A stretch of 64,000 nt of DNA from Streptococcus gallolyticus (GCA_019794795.1 JAIMFC010000003.1:62001-126000), one strand, 5' to 3'. Positions 1 through 8,266 are shown, numbered from the stretch's first letter. Program-made: numbers and translations. The notes: generated from the letters alone by a model not told the origin.

Positions 1-2
1 CA

Positions 3-620
3 GGCGACACCGTGACAATTAACCCGAAACACCAACAACCTTTTGAGTTGAGTTTAAAGCTATTCTGTTTGTTTTCTGCTAACGAGTTGCCAAGAGTTCG
101 GAACAAGTCGCAGGGCTGGTATAGACGGCTTTGTATTGTACCGTTCAAAGCGGATTTTAATGGCCAGAAAGAGCGCCCAGAGATTAAAAACATATTCTTG
201 AAAGATACAGAGCTGTTAGAGTGGGTACTATTTAAAATCTTGAATATGCCAGCGTTTGACAAGTTTATTGAACCCGAGGCGGTAGCTAAAGAGATTGACA
301 GCTACAAGAAAGAAAATGACTACTTATACGCATTTGTGACGGACGACTATACCGAACGGGAATTGCATCTAATCGAAAGAGTGCCCCTGAAATGGATAAA
401 AGAAGAATATCGGACTTTTTTAGCTGAGAATGATTTATCCGCTCATATTCCCTATGCATTCGGAAAGGATTTTCTGAGAGCTTTACGAACACAAACGGGC
501 GGTAAGTATTCACTCAGAAAAGGCAGATTGAAGAAAAAAGAAGCCGAAGTTTTCCCCTATCCTTTAACCATTGCGGAGTACACCGAATACCCTCTAAGGT
601 TGGTTGAAAAAGATGAGTAA
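3..620 (+). CDS. Phage/plasmid-type DNA primase (P4-like), C-terminal part, 5' end outside the window
   Basis: The reading frame is open to the window edge (the codons before the first GTG read GDT in frame), so this is the C-terminal ~205 residues of a longer protein. The stretch around F15-C19-A24-N25-E26-P28 (LFCLFSANELP), followed by R-R-L-C-I-V-P-F, matches the end of the D5/P4-type primase-helicase domain (SF3 helicase motif C and the conserved arginines). Such proteins start replication of prophages and phage-inducible islands. It is followed at once by iteron-like repeats and an AT-rich stretch, as expected for a replication gene beside its origin. Family assignment is from motif memory; the upstream part is needed for certainty. 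Confidence 0.75.
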   Translation, partial: GDTVTINPKHQQPFELSLKLFCLFSANELPRVRNKSQGWYRRLCIVPFKADFNGQKERPEIKNIFLKDTELLEWVLFKILNMPAFDKFIEPEAVAKEIDSYKKENDYLYAFVTDDYTERELHLIERVPLKWIKEEYRTFLAENDLSAHIPYAFGKDFLRALRTQTGGKYSLRKGRLKKKEAEVFPYPLTIAEYTEYPLRLVEKDE

Positions 621-623
621 ATT

Positions 624-777
624 TTGTAGCCGTTGTAGCCGTTCTGTAGCCGTTGTTTTTTAAGTATGTATATAGGGAATTAAAAAAAGAGCTATATATT
701 TAAAAATAAAAACTTTTTTTGAAAAGAACGTCTACATTGGCAACGTATAGCCCAAACCCTTATGGCACAAGGGTTTG
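624..777 (+). repeat. Iteron-like repeats, AT-rich tract and hairpin: candidate origin of the element
   Basis: Directly after the primase gene the 9-mer GTAGCCGTT occurs three times between about 627 and 656. An AT-rich stretch follows (about 660-720, with ATATATTTAAAAATAAAA). Next is a perfect 9-bp inverted repeat, CAAACCCTT at 753-761 and AAGGGTTTG at 769-777, with a 7-base loop. Repeats, an AT-rich region and a hairpin beside a primase resemble a theta or phage-satellite origin. The function is inferred. Confidence 0.4.
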
Positions 778-856
778 ACGTGTTGACGTATATAAAAAAA
801 AGAACGACAACAAATCCCAAAAGTTTACATAATATATCTTAAAGTGAGGAAAAAAC

Positions 857-1030
857 ATGAAAATTAAACTATTTAAAATATTGCCAAAAGAAAGCCTAAA
901 AGATTTTGAAGAGCGAGTAAACGAGTTCATGGCAACCGTTGAAGTGGTTGATGTAAAAATCACTATGGCAACGTCAGGGCATTCTGACAGCTTTGGCACA
1001 GTAACACATACACTAGTCTTATACAAATAA
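857..1030 (+). CDS. Small Cse60-like phage protein (57 aa)
   Basis: An ATG at 857, preceded by GAGGA (846-850), opens a 57-residue frame ending in TAA at 1030. The protein begins MKIKLFKILPKESLKDFEER and ends THTLVLYK. The pattern (I/V)K(I/L)F, D(F/L)EE.VNEF, V.VVDVKI and a final VLYK matches small proteins annotated 'sporulation protein Cse60' in streptococcal phages; the role is unknown. It lies in the early region of the mobile element, 15 bp before the next ORF, so the two are probably co-transcribed. Confidence 0.6.
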   Translation: MKIKLFKILPKESLKDFEERVNEFMATVEVVDVKITMATSGHSDSFGTVTHTLVLYK

Positions 1031-1044
1031 CGTAGAATAATATC

Positions 1045-1278
1045 ATGGCATTAAAAACATTTTCAGACACACCAAACACATTTACATTTAACTACACCTT
1101 CACAGACTACGAAACCGCACAGAAAGCCAGTACAGCCATTTTAGGATACATGGTGGGTACTTACTATCAGAACCCGACAGAAACCACTGTAGACGGTCAA
1201 GGAGGGCTGAGAGTGTCCTATCTGGAAGATAAGCCAATCAACTTACCATTAAAACGGATTTGTGATAGTTTAAACTGA
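1045..1278 (+). CDS. Hypothetical phage-element protein (77 aa)
   Basis: ATG at 1045, 14 bp after the Cse60-like gene. The 77-residue product (MALKTFSDTPNTFTFNYTFT...) has no signal peptide or membrane segment and no motif I recognise. It is rich in Thr and Tyr, and its N-terminal half could form beta strands. Its place between replication and late-regulator genes makes a phage accessory role likely. The next 199 bases (1279-1477) hold no convincing gene; they contain a palindrome TGCGTACGCA near 1417. Confidence 0.55.
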   Translation: MALKTFSDTPNTFTFNYTFTDYETAQKASTAILGYMVGTYYQNPTETTVDGQGGLRVSYLEDKPINLPLKRICDSLN

Positions 1279-1477
1279 TTAGGTTTAGGCTAGGTTAGCA
1301 AGGTAAAATTAGGGAGGTATTCGGCGATTTCGGCGGTCTTAAAAGAAATAATGTTTGAACACGGTGGCGCGTGATGAACATCGAGCGAACCACGAGAAAA
1401 CACAAAAAAGCCAATGCGTACGCACTGACTTGTGAATAAAACCTAAAACTATTATATCACAGTTGGAGGGTACGCAG

Positions 1478-1882
1478 TTGGTTTTATCAAATAATCAATA
1501 TAAATTTCTTGATGGTGTTTTAATGACCTATAGACATCTACCCAGCAGGATAGCGAGAAGAAAGCTGGAAATAGAAACTGAACACAGTACCGATATAAAC
1601 ATAGGGGCTTCTAAAACCAACCGAGTGATTAAACGCACAGAATGGCTTGTAGAACGCTTTGACAGTGATATAAAGCTGAAAGGGTTAGAGTGCCAATTGA
1701 ACGCCATAGAAAGCACGATAGAGCTATTAGATGACACAATGAAGCAAGTATTTGAATTACGTTGGATATATGAACGCACACCCGAAGAAATCGCTGAACT
1801 AACAGGAACAGGCTTGAAATCAACACAGAAACGCTTGGAGCGAATTACAGAAATCTTTGCAGACTATTGGGGCTGTACATGA
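1478..1882 (+). CDS. RinA/ArpU-like late transcription regulator (first of three HTH proteins)
   Basis: TTG at 1478 is chosen as start because GGAGGG at 1465-1470 sits 7 bases upstream; an earlier in-frame TTG (1463) would overlap that ribosome site. The ~134-residue protein is mostly helical with a coiled-coil-like middle. It ends in a sigma-70 region-4-like helix-turn-helix (VFELRWIYERTPEEIAELTG ... STQKRLERI). Proteins of this shape activate packaging and late operons in phages of Gram-positive bacteria. Two more HTH proteins follow directly. Assignment to RinA or ArpU is by general shape. Confidence 0.6.
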   Translation: MVLSNNQYKFLDGVLMTYRHLPSRIARRKLEIETEHSTDINIGASKTNRVIKRTEWLVERFDSDIKLKGLECQLNAIESTIELLDDTMKQVFELRWIYERTPEEIAELTGTGLKSTQKRLERITEIFADYWGCT

Positions 1883-1897
1883 TGGAGGTGGGTGTAA

Positions 1898-2317
1898 ATG
1901 GATTTAAAACAGTTGTCTAAGTTTGAAAAACTGGTACAGGCAAAGAAGAGAGAGATTGAAGCCTTGAGGGCTGGTATTATCAACACACCAGACTATCAAA
2001 GTCAGAGGGTAACACGATCCAAGAAGAACACTACAGAATACCAGGTTGTCAAACGGATTGAAAAGATTGAGCAATTAGAAACTGAGCTAATGCGGTTGTA
2101 TGACGATTACAGAGAACTATCAGCCCGTATCGATGCAATCACCGACCCAGTTGCAAGTCTGCTAATGCGGTTGAAATACATAAACGGCTATTCTTGGTTA
2201 ATGATTAAGCGGGCATTGCCTTACTACTCCCAGAGTACTCTATACGATTATCACAAGAAAGGACTGGAAGAACTTGAGCAAACAACTAGCAAAAAGAAAA
2301 CTGAAAGAGTTTCATAG
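1898..2317 (+). CDS. Phage DUF1492-like HTH protein (second of three)
   Basis: ATG at 1898 follows GGAGGTGGGTG by a few bases. The 139-residue protein has an N-terminal coiled coil (about residues 5-75, with KIEQLETELMRLYDDYRELS) and a C-terminal HTH around 'LLMRLKYINGYSWLMIKRAL ... YYSQSTLYDYHKKGLEEL', the layout of DUF1492/RinA-like phage proteins. Its last 44 bases overlap the start of the next gene, indicating translational coupling. A DNA-binding role is inferred from the fold pattern. Confidence 0.6.
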   Translation: MDLKQLSKFEKLVQAKKREIEALRAGIINTPDYQSQRVTRSKKNTTEYQVVKRIEKIEQLETELMRLYDDYRELSARIDAITDPVASLLMRLKYINGYSWLMIKRALPYYSQSTLYDYHKKGLEELEQTTSKKKTERVS

Positions 2318-2669
2318 ATGGTGCAGAATTTCAAATCTATTTCATGAACAGACAGAGAGCTTTGAAAATTGGCTGATACCGTCCTTGGAATTTGACCCCG
2401 AAGACTACAAGGGTAGGATATATGACTGGCAACGTGAAGCCCCTGAAGAAGTGAATGAGATTATAAAGGCAGTCAATGCAATAGCTAGACCAAGACATCG
2501 GGCTGTACTTATCATGAGTTATATATCACCCGAAAAGATACAATCAGCAGAGCAGGCACACCAACTTGGTATTAAGCCATCTACTTACTACTTGGCTAAG
2601 AATGAAGCCTTGGAAGAGTTTGCTAGTCAGTACCGTAGCGGGATACTAGAACGATATAGGGGCGGGTAA
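2274..2669 (+). CDS. ArpU-like phage regulator (third of three HTH proteins)
   Basis: TTG at 2274 with GGAAG just upstream. The 131-residue product ends in 'HRAVLIMSYISPEKIQSAEQ ... LGIKPSTYYLAKNEALEEFA', a region-4-like HTH as in ArpU-type late regulators. It starts inside the preceding gene. Three similar HTH proteins in a row is unusual and may reflect duplication and divergence of one regulator. No packaging or structural gene follows, only a promoter and hairpin. Confidence 0.6.
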   Translation: MSKQLAKRKLKEFHRWCRISNLFHEQTESFENWLIPSLEFDPEDYKGRIYDWQREAPEEVNEIIKAVNAIARPRHRAVLIMSYISPEKIQSAEQAHQLGIKPSTYYLAKNEALEEFASQYRSGILERYRGG

Positions 2670-3124
2670 CCCTACCTACCCTACTTACCGCGCTTCACGC
2701 CGTCACTGTACAAATTTTTTCGCGGGAAAAATGTTCAGACACAGCAAGACAATACCGCACGCACTACCAAGATAAACCAAGACAGCGGTGCATGACTATG
2801 GTATAATACACTTATCAGCAATCAAAAAAGCGTAGCTGATCACTACGCTAGTTGCCTGCCTGCTGAACTCATAATTTGAACTGTTTGGGTTATTTTTTTG
2901 GGGTACTTTGGTAGCTTTTTTGCTCCCCTTTTGGCGAACTTTTAAGGAGTTTCTAAGACTGTAAAAAGTCATGCTATTTTTTTATAAAACCTTATTATAA
3001 CAAGCGTTTAGGGGCTTTAAAGACATATATAGTTAAGCGGTTTTTACTATACAACAAAATGCTTTAATTTTAAGATTAACATTTGGAAAGTCTGCTTCTG
3101 CAGGCTTTTTTGTCATAAAAACTA
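2670..3124. other. Intergenic end region of the left mobile element
   Basis: No convincing gene. Contents in order: an extended -10 promoter (TGGTATAAT, 2799-2807); a perfect 7-bp hairpin AGCGTAG/CTACGCT (2829-2849, loop CTGATCA); T- and A-rich DNA; and an intrinsic terminator pairing GTCTGC (3090-3095) with GCAGGC (3100-3105) followed by seven T. The attachment site of the element probably lies between about 2880 and 3120, but its partner is outside the window, so no att core can be named. Confidence 0.5.
2799..2849 (+). promoter_or_regulatory. Extended -10 promoter with a downstream hairpin
   Basis: TGGTATAAT at 2799-2807 has no good -35, as expected for an activator-dependent promoter. 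The hairpin at 2829-2849 lies about 15-35 bases after the likely start site. Being directly after the three late-regulator-like genes, it may be their target, but no gene follows before the convergent kinase gene. Confidence 0.45.
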
Positions 3125-3125
3125 A

Positions 3126-3147
3126 AAAAGAGCCGAAGGGCTCTTTT
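3126..3147. terminator. Bidirectional terminator at the 3' end of the histidine kinase gene
   Basis: AAAAGAGCC (3126-3134), a 4-base loop and GGCTCTTTT (3139-3147) form a perfect 9-bp stem with A and T tails on both sides. The kinase stop codon (3146-3148, minus strand) overlaps it. Confidence 0.85.
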
Positions 3148-4459
3148 AGTGTACTTGTGGCAGGAGAATTTTTAGCTGTACCCAATTGTCTTCTTTGGTG
3201 AGAGTGAGATTTCCATTGTATTTCTTTACGACAAATTCCATGCTTTTGAGTCCAAATCCATGGTAGTCTTTGTTCGTTTTGGAAGTTGTCGGAAAACCTG
3301 AATTGGGCAAATCAAGGTTAGACATGTCGTAGTTATCCAGCCGGATCATGATAAACTGGCTATGTTGGGAAACCTTGAGGGTAATGAGGCGCTTTTCAGC
3401 TTCCGTGATTTTTTCTACAGCTTCGATAGCGTTGTCAATAGCATTTCCAAAGAGAGCAGAGATATCCATGGCATCCATGAAATGCAGGAGCTCTCCTTGA
3501 ACAATACAGGTCAGATTGATACCGTTTTGCAGGCAGTAATGATTTTTTTGCGTTAAAATAGTGTCAAGGATAGGATTTCCGGTCTCAATTTTGGCTTCAA
3601 AGTTATGAATAGCCAAGGTCATTTCATCTAAGTACAGCTTTTGCTTGTCTTTGTCAGCTTCCTGACGGATGATGTAAAGTTGGTGTTTGAGATCATGTAC
3701 TTTACGGCTAATCAATTCGCTATTTTCACGGTAGGCTTGGTACTGCTTGTATTGGAGTTGGAAAATGCTGTTGATAGAGGATAATTCTTCGCGGAGATAA
3801 CGATCATATTGCTGGGATTCTTGGGTATAGAGAAGAAAAATACCTGACAGATTAACCGTTGTTCTTAAGATAAAAATACTAGTTGAGTCTTGGAAGGGCT
3901 GGGTTCCTGTAAAGATAAAACCAATATTACTTAGGACAAAGATTGCTAGAGAAGTAAAGGCAGCCACCCAGACATCTCGATTTTCAATACTTTTTTCTAA
4001 GTCAGTTAAGTCCAACTTGCTTTCTTGATAGTAGAGGATGACGAAAACAAATCCTGCCATCCACAACATAGCCATTATTTGACTGAATAAAGAATCAAAT
4101 GGCCTTCCTAGAATGAACAGACGGTAGATATGCCATGAAATAGAGGCCGCTAACTCAGCAGAAATAAAGGCTTTTGCAGTGAGATAAGGTGTCATCTTTC
4201 TGTGAGTCACCCCTAAAATATGAATGGAGGCAAACATCCAAGTTACGTTCAATGCCATGCCAACTGTCCAGAAAAATAGAGGTAGCTGCCCTGCAAAAAA
4301 CTGTAGGGAAATTTGGCCAACAAGAACGAGAGGGATTTTCTTCAGTCGTTGTCCCCAGGTCATTTGATGAATGAGAGGCAGGCAAACAAGAAGACAGGCA
4401 AGGGATTCTGCTAGAGCAGTGTAGAGACGCGGAATATCAGGAAAATGCGTTACAATCAT
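3146..4459 (-). CDS. GHKL (HPK10/AgrC-like) membrane sensor histidine kinase
   Basis: 437 residues. The N-terminal ~210 residues form six or so hydrophobic segments (about 12-32, 45-62, 65-85, 98-118, 128-145, 168-185), with a further one near 196-211. A helical linker follows, then the H-box with the phospho-acceptor histidine near residue 255 (KVHDLKHQ), an N-box (GNAIDNAIEA), a G-box (DYHGFGLKS) and a C-terminal GHKL ATPase. This is the architecture of peptide-sensing kinases such as ComD, BlpH and AgrC. The start overlaps the stop of the response regulator by ATGA (4456-4459), so the two are translationally coupled. No small peptide pheromone gene is seen beside it, so the signal is unknown; the neighbouring regulon suggests a carbohydrate or envelope cue. 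Confidence 0.85.
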   Translation of the reverse strand: MIVTHFPDIPRLYTALAESLACLLVCLPLIHQMTWGQRLKKIPLVLVGQISLQFFAGQLPLFFWTVGMALNVTWMFASIHILGVTHRKMTPYLTAKAFISAELAASISWHIYRLFILGRPFDSLFSQIMAMLWMAGFVFVILYYQESKLDLTDLEKSIENRDVWVAAFTSLAIFVLSNIGFIFTGTQPFQDSTSIFILRTTVNLSGIFLLYTQESQQYDRYLREELSSINSIFQLQYKQYQAYRENSELISRKVHDLKHQLYIIRQEADKDKQKLYLDEMTLAIHNFEAKIETGNPILDTILTQKNHYCLQNGINLTCIVQGELLHFMDAMDISALFGNAIDNAIEAVEKITEAEKRLITLKVSQHSQFIMIRLDNYDMSNLDLPNSGFPTTSKTNKDYHGFGLKSMEFVVKKYNGNLTLTKEDNWVQLKILLPQVH

Positions 4460-5181
4460 AAGAGAGTATCTCCTACATAATTGGTCAAGGCAGTCATGAA
4501 TTCCTTCTTACGCGGACGACTGATCTGCAAGGGAGTGCCATTAACATAAGAAATATTTCCTTCTATGCGTTCTATGTAGGCGAGATTAACGATGTAGCCA
4601 GAATTGGAGCGGAAGAAATTCTTCTTGTCCAGTAAATTTTCCATGTTTTTCAAGGTGTTACTGGTTGTAATCGTTTCGTCCTTGGTATGAATATGGAGGT
4701 GGTGACCTTCGCTTTCAATGAAAAAAATATCTTTTTGGGCGATTTTGAAGGTAGAGGCTTTATTTTTGATGTAAAGGTAGGATTCTTCTTCCTCAGGACT
4801 AGGCAGTTTGTGAAGAATTTTTTTGAAATGTTCCTCGAAGACAAACTTGTTCAGTGGTTTCAAAAGGAAATCAATAGCTTCGACTGAATAGCCTTGGATA
4901 GCTACTTGAGAATGGTTGGTGACAAAGACGATAAGAACATCATGATGAACATCATGATCTAACTGACGAATCTTTTTAGCGGTCGTCATACCATCCATAA
5001 TTTCCATTTCCACATCCAGATAAATAACATCAAAAACCTTTTGGTAATCACTTGTGATATCGATTCCGTCATTGAAGCAGGTGATTTCAACAGTAAGCCC
5101 CTTGGATTGACAGTAATGTTGGATATAGGAAGTGAGACGTTCTTGTTCGACCTTTTGGTTTTCTACGATTGCAATTTTCAT
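4456..5181 (-). CDS. LytTR-family response regulator
   Basis: 241 residues from the ATG at 5181. A longer upstream frame exists but has no ribosome site and reads through the divergent promoter region. Receiver domain: acidic pocket E7/N8 (MKIAIVEN), phospho-acceptor D56 (VIYLDVEM), and a conserved K in LLKPLNKF. LytTR DNA-binding domain: about 136-235 (ESEGHHLHIHT, RSNSGYIVNLAYIERIE). It is the partner of the downstream GHKL kinase. Its ATG lies 7 bases after an extended -10 (minus-strand TGCTATACT, 5188-5196) with no Shine-Dalgarno, suggesting a leaderless mRNA. Probable targets are the paired repeats at 5231, 8345 and 9853. Confidence 0.88.
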   Translation of the reverse strand: MKIAIVENQKVEQERLTSYIQHYCQSKGLTVEITCFNDGIDITSDYQKVFDVIYLDVEMEIMDGMTTAKKIRQLDHDVHHDVLIVFVTNHSQVAIQGYSVEAIDFLLKPLNKFVFEEHFKKILHKLPSPEEEESYLYIKNKASTFKIAQKDIFFIESEGHHLHIHTKDETITTSNTLKNMENLLDKKNFFRSNSGYIVNLAYIERIEGNISYVNGTPLQISRPRKKEFMTALTNYVGDTLL

Positions 5182-5187
5182 ATAGAT

Positions 5188-5196
5188 AGTATAGCA
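5188..5196 (-). promoter_or_regulatory. Extended -10 of the response-regulator/kinase operon
   Basis: On the minus strand TGCTATACT ends 6 bases before the ATG, so the expected start of transcription falls at or next to the start codon. The LytTR repeats at 5231-5260 lie about 35 bp behind this promoter but face the divergent gene. Confidence 0.6.
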
Positions 5197-5230
5197 AAAA
5201 TAGGACGAAATTTGTAGATTGAAAAAATTG

Positions 5231-5298
5231 CAGATTATGTGTCCAAAATGACAAATTATGAAGAAAGTGTTTTCATGAAAACGGTCTTTGGGTAAAGT
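5231..5298 (+). promoter_or_regulatory. LytTR-type paired repeat and promoter of the permuted GH3 gene
   Basis: CAGATTATG (5231-5239) and CAAATTATG (5252-5260) start exactly 21 bp apart, two helical turns, as in LytTR sites of the ComE type. The -10 TAAAGT (5293-5298) follows the second repeat after 32 bp. The same arrangement stands before 8446 and 9954. The shared tail AAGAAAG.GTTTT after the second repeat is also found at site 9853. Confidence 0.7.
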
Positions 5299-5356
5299 AA
5301 GAGCATGATTAAGAAAAGGCTTACAAAGCCGATTCAAAAAATTTAGGAGGGGTCTT

Positions 5357-8266
5357 ATGAAGACTTGGAAACAATCTGGTCTAGCTTTGGCTTCTGCAAT
5401 GGTGACTTCATCAGGAGCAACTGTTTTTGCAGATGATTATGCTAGTTCCTATCAATCTTGGGATGCTGCAGGTATTGTCAAAAATACGCTCATCATCGCA
5501 AGTGTACTCGTCGTAGCCTTGTTTGCTTATTTTATTTACCGCGGTGTAAAAAATAAAGCTTTTTCAGGCAAGAAAAGTAAAATTTTGACAGGTTTGCTCG
5601 CCTTGCTAGGTGTGATTATCATCGGTGCAAACTATGCTGTGAATATGTTTGTCAATGTGATTGATACTTATTTTGCACCAAGTTATGCTGATGCGGCGAA
5701 AATGGCTGATGCTGAAAAAGATTCAAAAGCATTGGTAACCAAAATTCAAGAAGAAGGAACTGTTTTGCTTGAGAATAAAGAAAAAACACTTCCTTTGAAA
5801 GATACTAAAAAATTGAATGTCTTCGGTATTTCATCTGTATCAGTGACATACGGTGGTTCTGGTTCAGGTGCTGCTGACGAGTCTAAGAATATCAACCTTC
5901 AAAAAGGTCTTGAAAATGCTGGTTTTGAGTTGAACTCAAAATTGACTGATTTCTATACCAAGAATCTTCCTAAAAAAGAGGGAACAAATATCTTCTCACT
6001 CAATGGTGGTGATTATAATATTTATGAACTAACTCAAGATAAATATTCTGATGAGTTGATTCAAGAAGCTAAAGACTTCTCAGATACAGCTGTAGTAATT
6101 ATTTCTCGTAATGGTGGTGAGGGTGCTGACCTACCACAAAATATGGCTGATTACAAACAAGGTGATAAAGACAAACATTATCTTGAATTGCAAAATGTCG
6201 AAAAAGATATGCTTGCCATGGTTGAGAAAAACTTCGACAAAGTTGTTGTTTTGGTTAACTCTTCAAATGCGATGGAACTTGGTTTCCTTGAAGACCAAGG
6301 TGTGGATGCAGCTCTTTGGATTGGTGGACCTGGTTCAACAGGTTTAGATGGTGTTGCCCGTATTCTTTCCGGTGAAGTGAATCCATCAGGTCGCTTGGTT
6401 GACACCTACGCCTATGCTATGGAGTCTAACCCTACTTGGTTTAGCACAGGGGATTTCTCATACACTAATTTGACTTATGAGAATACACCATGGGGCGCTA
6501 AAGAGCCAATCACAATGAACTACAAGTTCGTTAACTACAATGAAGGTATCTACGTTGGTTACCGTTACTATGAAACTCGTTTTGTAAACAATGCCACTGG
6601 TGTCATGGATGAAGCTGCTTACGATAAGACAGTTCAATATCCATTTGGCTACGGTCTTAGCTATACAAACTTTGACCAAAAGATTGTGTCTGTTAAAGAA
6701 AATGGCGATAAGATTGATGTAACAGTAGAAGTAACCAATACTGGTGATGTAGCTGGTAAAGATGTTGCTCAAGTTTACTTCACAGCGCCATACACTGTTG
6801 GTGGTGTTGAAAAATCTCACATTGTACTTGCAGGATTCGATAAAACAGATGTATTAGAACCAGGTGCAAGTCAAGAATTGACAATTTCATACGACCGTGA
6901 TGACATGGCTTCCTATGATTATAAGACAGAAAAGGCCTATGTTCTTGATGCAGGTAAATATGAAATTAAATTGATGAACAATGCACATGATGTGCTTGAT
7001 TCAAAAGACTACACAGTTGCTAAAAAAGAAGTTCTTCATCAACGTTCTTCTGATAAAGCAGAAGTAAGAAATCGTTTTGATTATGCAGTGGGTGATCTTG
7101 CTTATGTTAGCCGTGTGGATTGGGAAGGCACTCTTCCAAAAGAACGTACAGCAGATAAGGAAGCTAGTGAGCAAGTTGGAAAAGAAACTGACCGTGCAAA
7201 CTTCCGCATTGATGCAGATAAAGAAACTCCAGCCACAGAAGTGAAAACAGAGAATAATGGTCTTCGCTTAGTTGATCTTGTTGGAGCGGACTACGACGAT
7301 GAGCGTTGGGATAAATTAGTCGCTCAAATGTCTGTCGCTGAAATGGTTCAATTGATTGGTTTTGGTGGATACGCAACAGGTGCAGTGAAATCTATCGATA
7401 AACCTGCTGTTGTTGATTTGGATGGACCTGCTGGTATCAATGGTATTTTCCAAGGTATTAAAGGCATCCAGTACAATTCAGAAACAGTTGTTGCGTCAAC
7501 TTGGAATACAGATCTTGCTAAAGAAATGGGTGATGCTTTTGCTAAAGAAGCCTTGTCACACGGTGTTGTAGGTCTCTATGCTCCAGCAGTGAATATTCAC
7601 CGTTCACCATTCTCTGGACGTAACTTTGAGTACTACTCAGAAGACCCTACACTCTCAGGTAAAATGGCTAGTGCGCTTGTTGCCCAAGCACTTGAAAATG
7701 GCGTTTATACATTTACAAAACACTTTGCTCTCAACGACCAAGAAGACAACCGTGAAGGTGTTGCAACATGGTCTAATGAACAAGCAATGCGTGAAGTATA
7801 TTTGAAAGCCTTTGAAATTCCTGTAAAAGAGGGTGGTGCTACAGCTATCATGAGCTCCTTCAACCGTATTGGTACTCTTTGGGCTGGTGGTAATACAGAC
7901 CTGTTAAATGGTGTTCTTCGTGATGAATGGGGCTTCAAAGGTATGGTTATTACTGACTTTGACGGTCAAGATTACATGAGTCCAGACCAGGCTATTCGCA
8001 ATGGTGGTGACCTTATGTTGACACCTAGTGGAGATGCTCCAACTGCTTTGTCAACAGGTACTGAAGAAGGTGTTGCATCACTTCGTCGTGCAAGCAAAAA
8101 CATTCTTTATACAGTAGCACATTCAGCAGCGTTTGATATCTACAAACCTAAGAAAAAATGGTGGATTGTCGTTTACCTTGCTTCTAATGCCGTACTCATT
8201 GCCCTTGCTGGATTGGGACTTGCTAAGTTGACAGGTAAAAAGAAAGAGGAAGCTGAAGTAGCTTAA
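5357..8266 (+). CDS. Membrane-anchored GH3 glycosidase with permuted domain order
   Basis: 969 residues; AGGAGGGG precedes the ATG. Order: signal-like N-terminus (1-25, VFA/DD), transmembrane segments 43-61 and 77-98, the GH3 C-terminal-type domain first (GGSGSG near 165-170; acid/base candidate E255 in NGGEGADLP), a fibronectin-III-like domain (about 440-570), a linker, then the GH3 N-terminal (TIM-barrel) domain (DGPAG near 690, FTKHF near 785, nucleophile candidate D867 in VITDFDG), and a last transmembrane segment 935-957 with a KKK tail. Ordinary GH3 enzymes have the barrel first; reversed order is known for some rumen beta-glucosidases. Catalytic residues look intact, although the usual SDW is TDF. 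It probably cleaves glycosides at the outer membrane face. The substrate is unknown. Confidence 0.85.
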   Translation: MKTWKQSGLALASAMVTSSGATVFADDYASSYQSWDAAGIVKNTLIIASVLVVALFAYFIYRGVKNKAFSGKKSKILTGLLALLGVIIIGANYAVNMFVNVIDTYFAPSYADAAKMADAEKDSKALVTKIQEEGTVLLENKEKTLPLKDTKKLNVFGISSVSVTYGGSGSGAADESKNINLQKGLENAGFELNSKLTDFYTKNLPKKEGTNIFSLNGGDYNIYELTQDKYSDELIQEAKDFSDTAVVIISRNGGEGADLPQNMADYKQGDKDKHYLELQNVEKDMLAMVEKNFDKVVVLVNSSNAMELGFLEDQGVDAALWIGGPGSTGLDGVARILSGEVNPSGRLVDTYAYAMESNPTWFSTGDFSYTNLTYENTPWGAKEPITMNYKFVNYNEGIYVGYRYYETRFVNNATGVMDEAAYDKTVQYPFGYGLSYTNFDQKIVSVKENGDKIDVTVEVTNTGDVAGKDVAQVYFTAPYTVGGVEKSHIVLAGFDKTDVLEPGASQELTISYDRDDMASYDYKTEKAYVLDAGKYEIKLMNNAHDVLDSKDYTVAKKEVLHQRSSDKAEVRNRFDYAVGDLAYVSRVDWEGTLPKERTADKEASEQVGKETDRANFRIDADKETPATEVKTENNGLRLVDLVGADYDDERWDKLVAQMSVAEMVQLIGFGGYATGAVKSIDKPAVVDLDGPAGINGIFQGIKGIQYNSETVVASTWNTDLAKEMGDAFAKEALSHGVVGLYAPAVNIHRSPFSGRNFEYYSEDPTLSGKMASALVAQALENGVYTFTKHFALNDQEDNREGVATWSNEQAMREVYLKAFEIPVKEGGATAIMSSFNRIGTLWAGGNTDLLNGVLRDEWGFKGMVITDFDGQDYMSPDQAIRNGGDLMLTPSGDAPTALSTGTEEGVASLRRASKNILYTVAHSAAFDIYKPKKKWWIVVYLASNAVLIALAGLGLAKLTGKKKEEAEVA

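Noticed and set aside
613-663. A 16-codon ORF (MSKFCSRCSRSVAVVF) over the GTAGCCGTT repeats
   Set aside because: It overlaps the primase end, and its repetitive sequence simply reflects the DNA repeats. Not supported as a gene.
5188-5260. Autoregulation of the two-component operon by the same LytTR repeats
   Set aside because: The minus strand has only one partial match (CAAATTTCG) near its promoter and no second repeat at 21 bp, so there is no good evidence for it.
5182-5337. Upstream extension of the LytTR regulator frame
   Set aside because: No ribosome site, and the sequence overlaps the promoter and repeats of the divergent gene. The receiver domain begins at the ATG at 5181.
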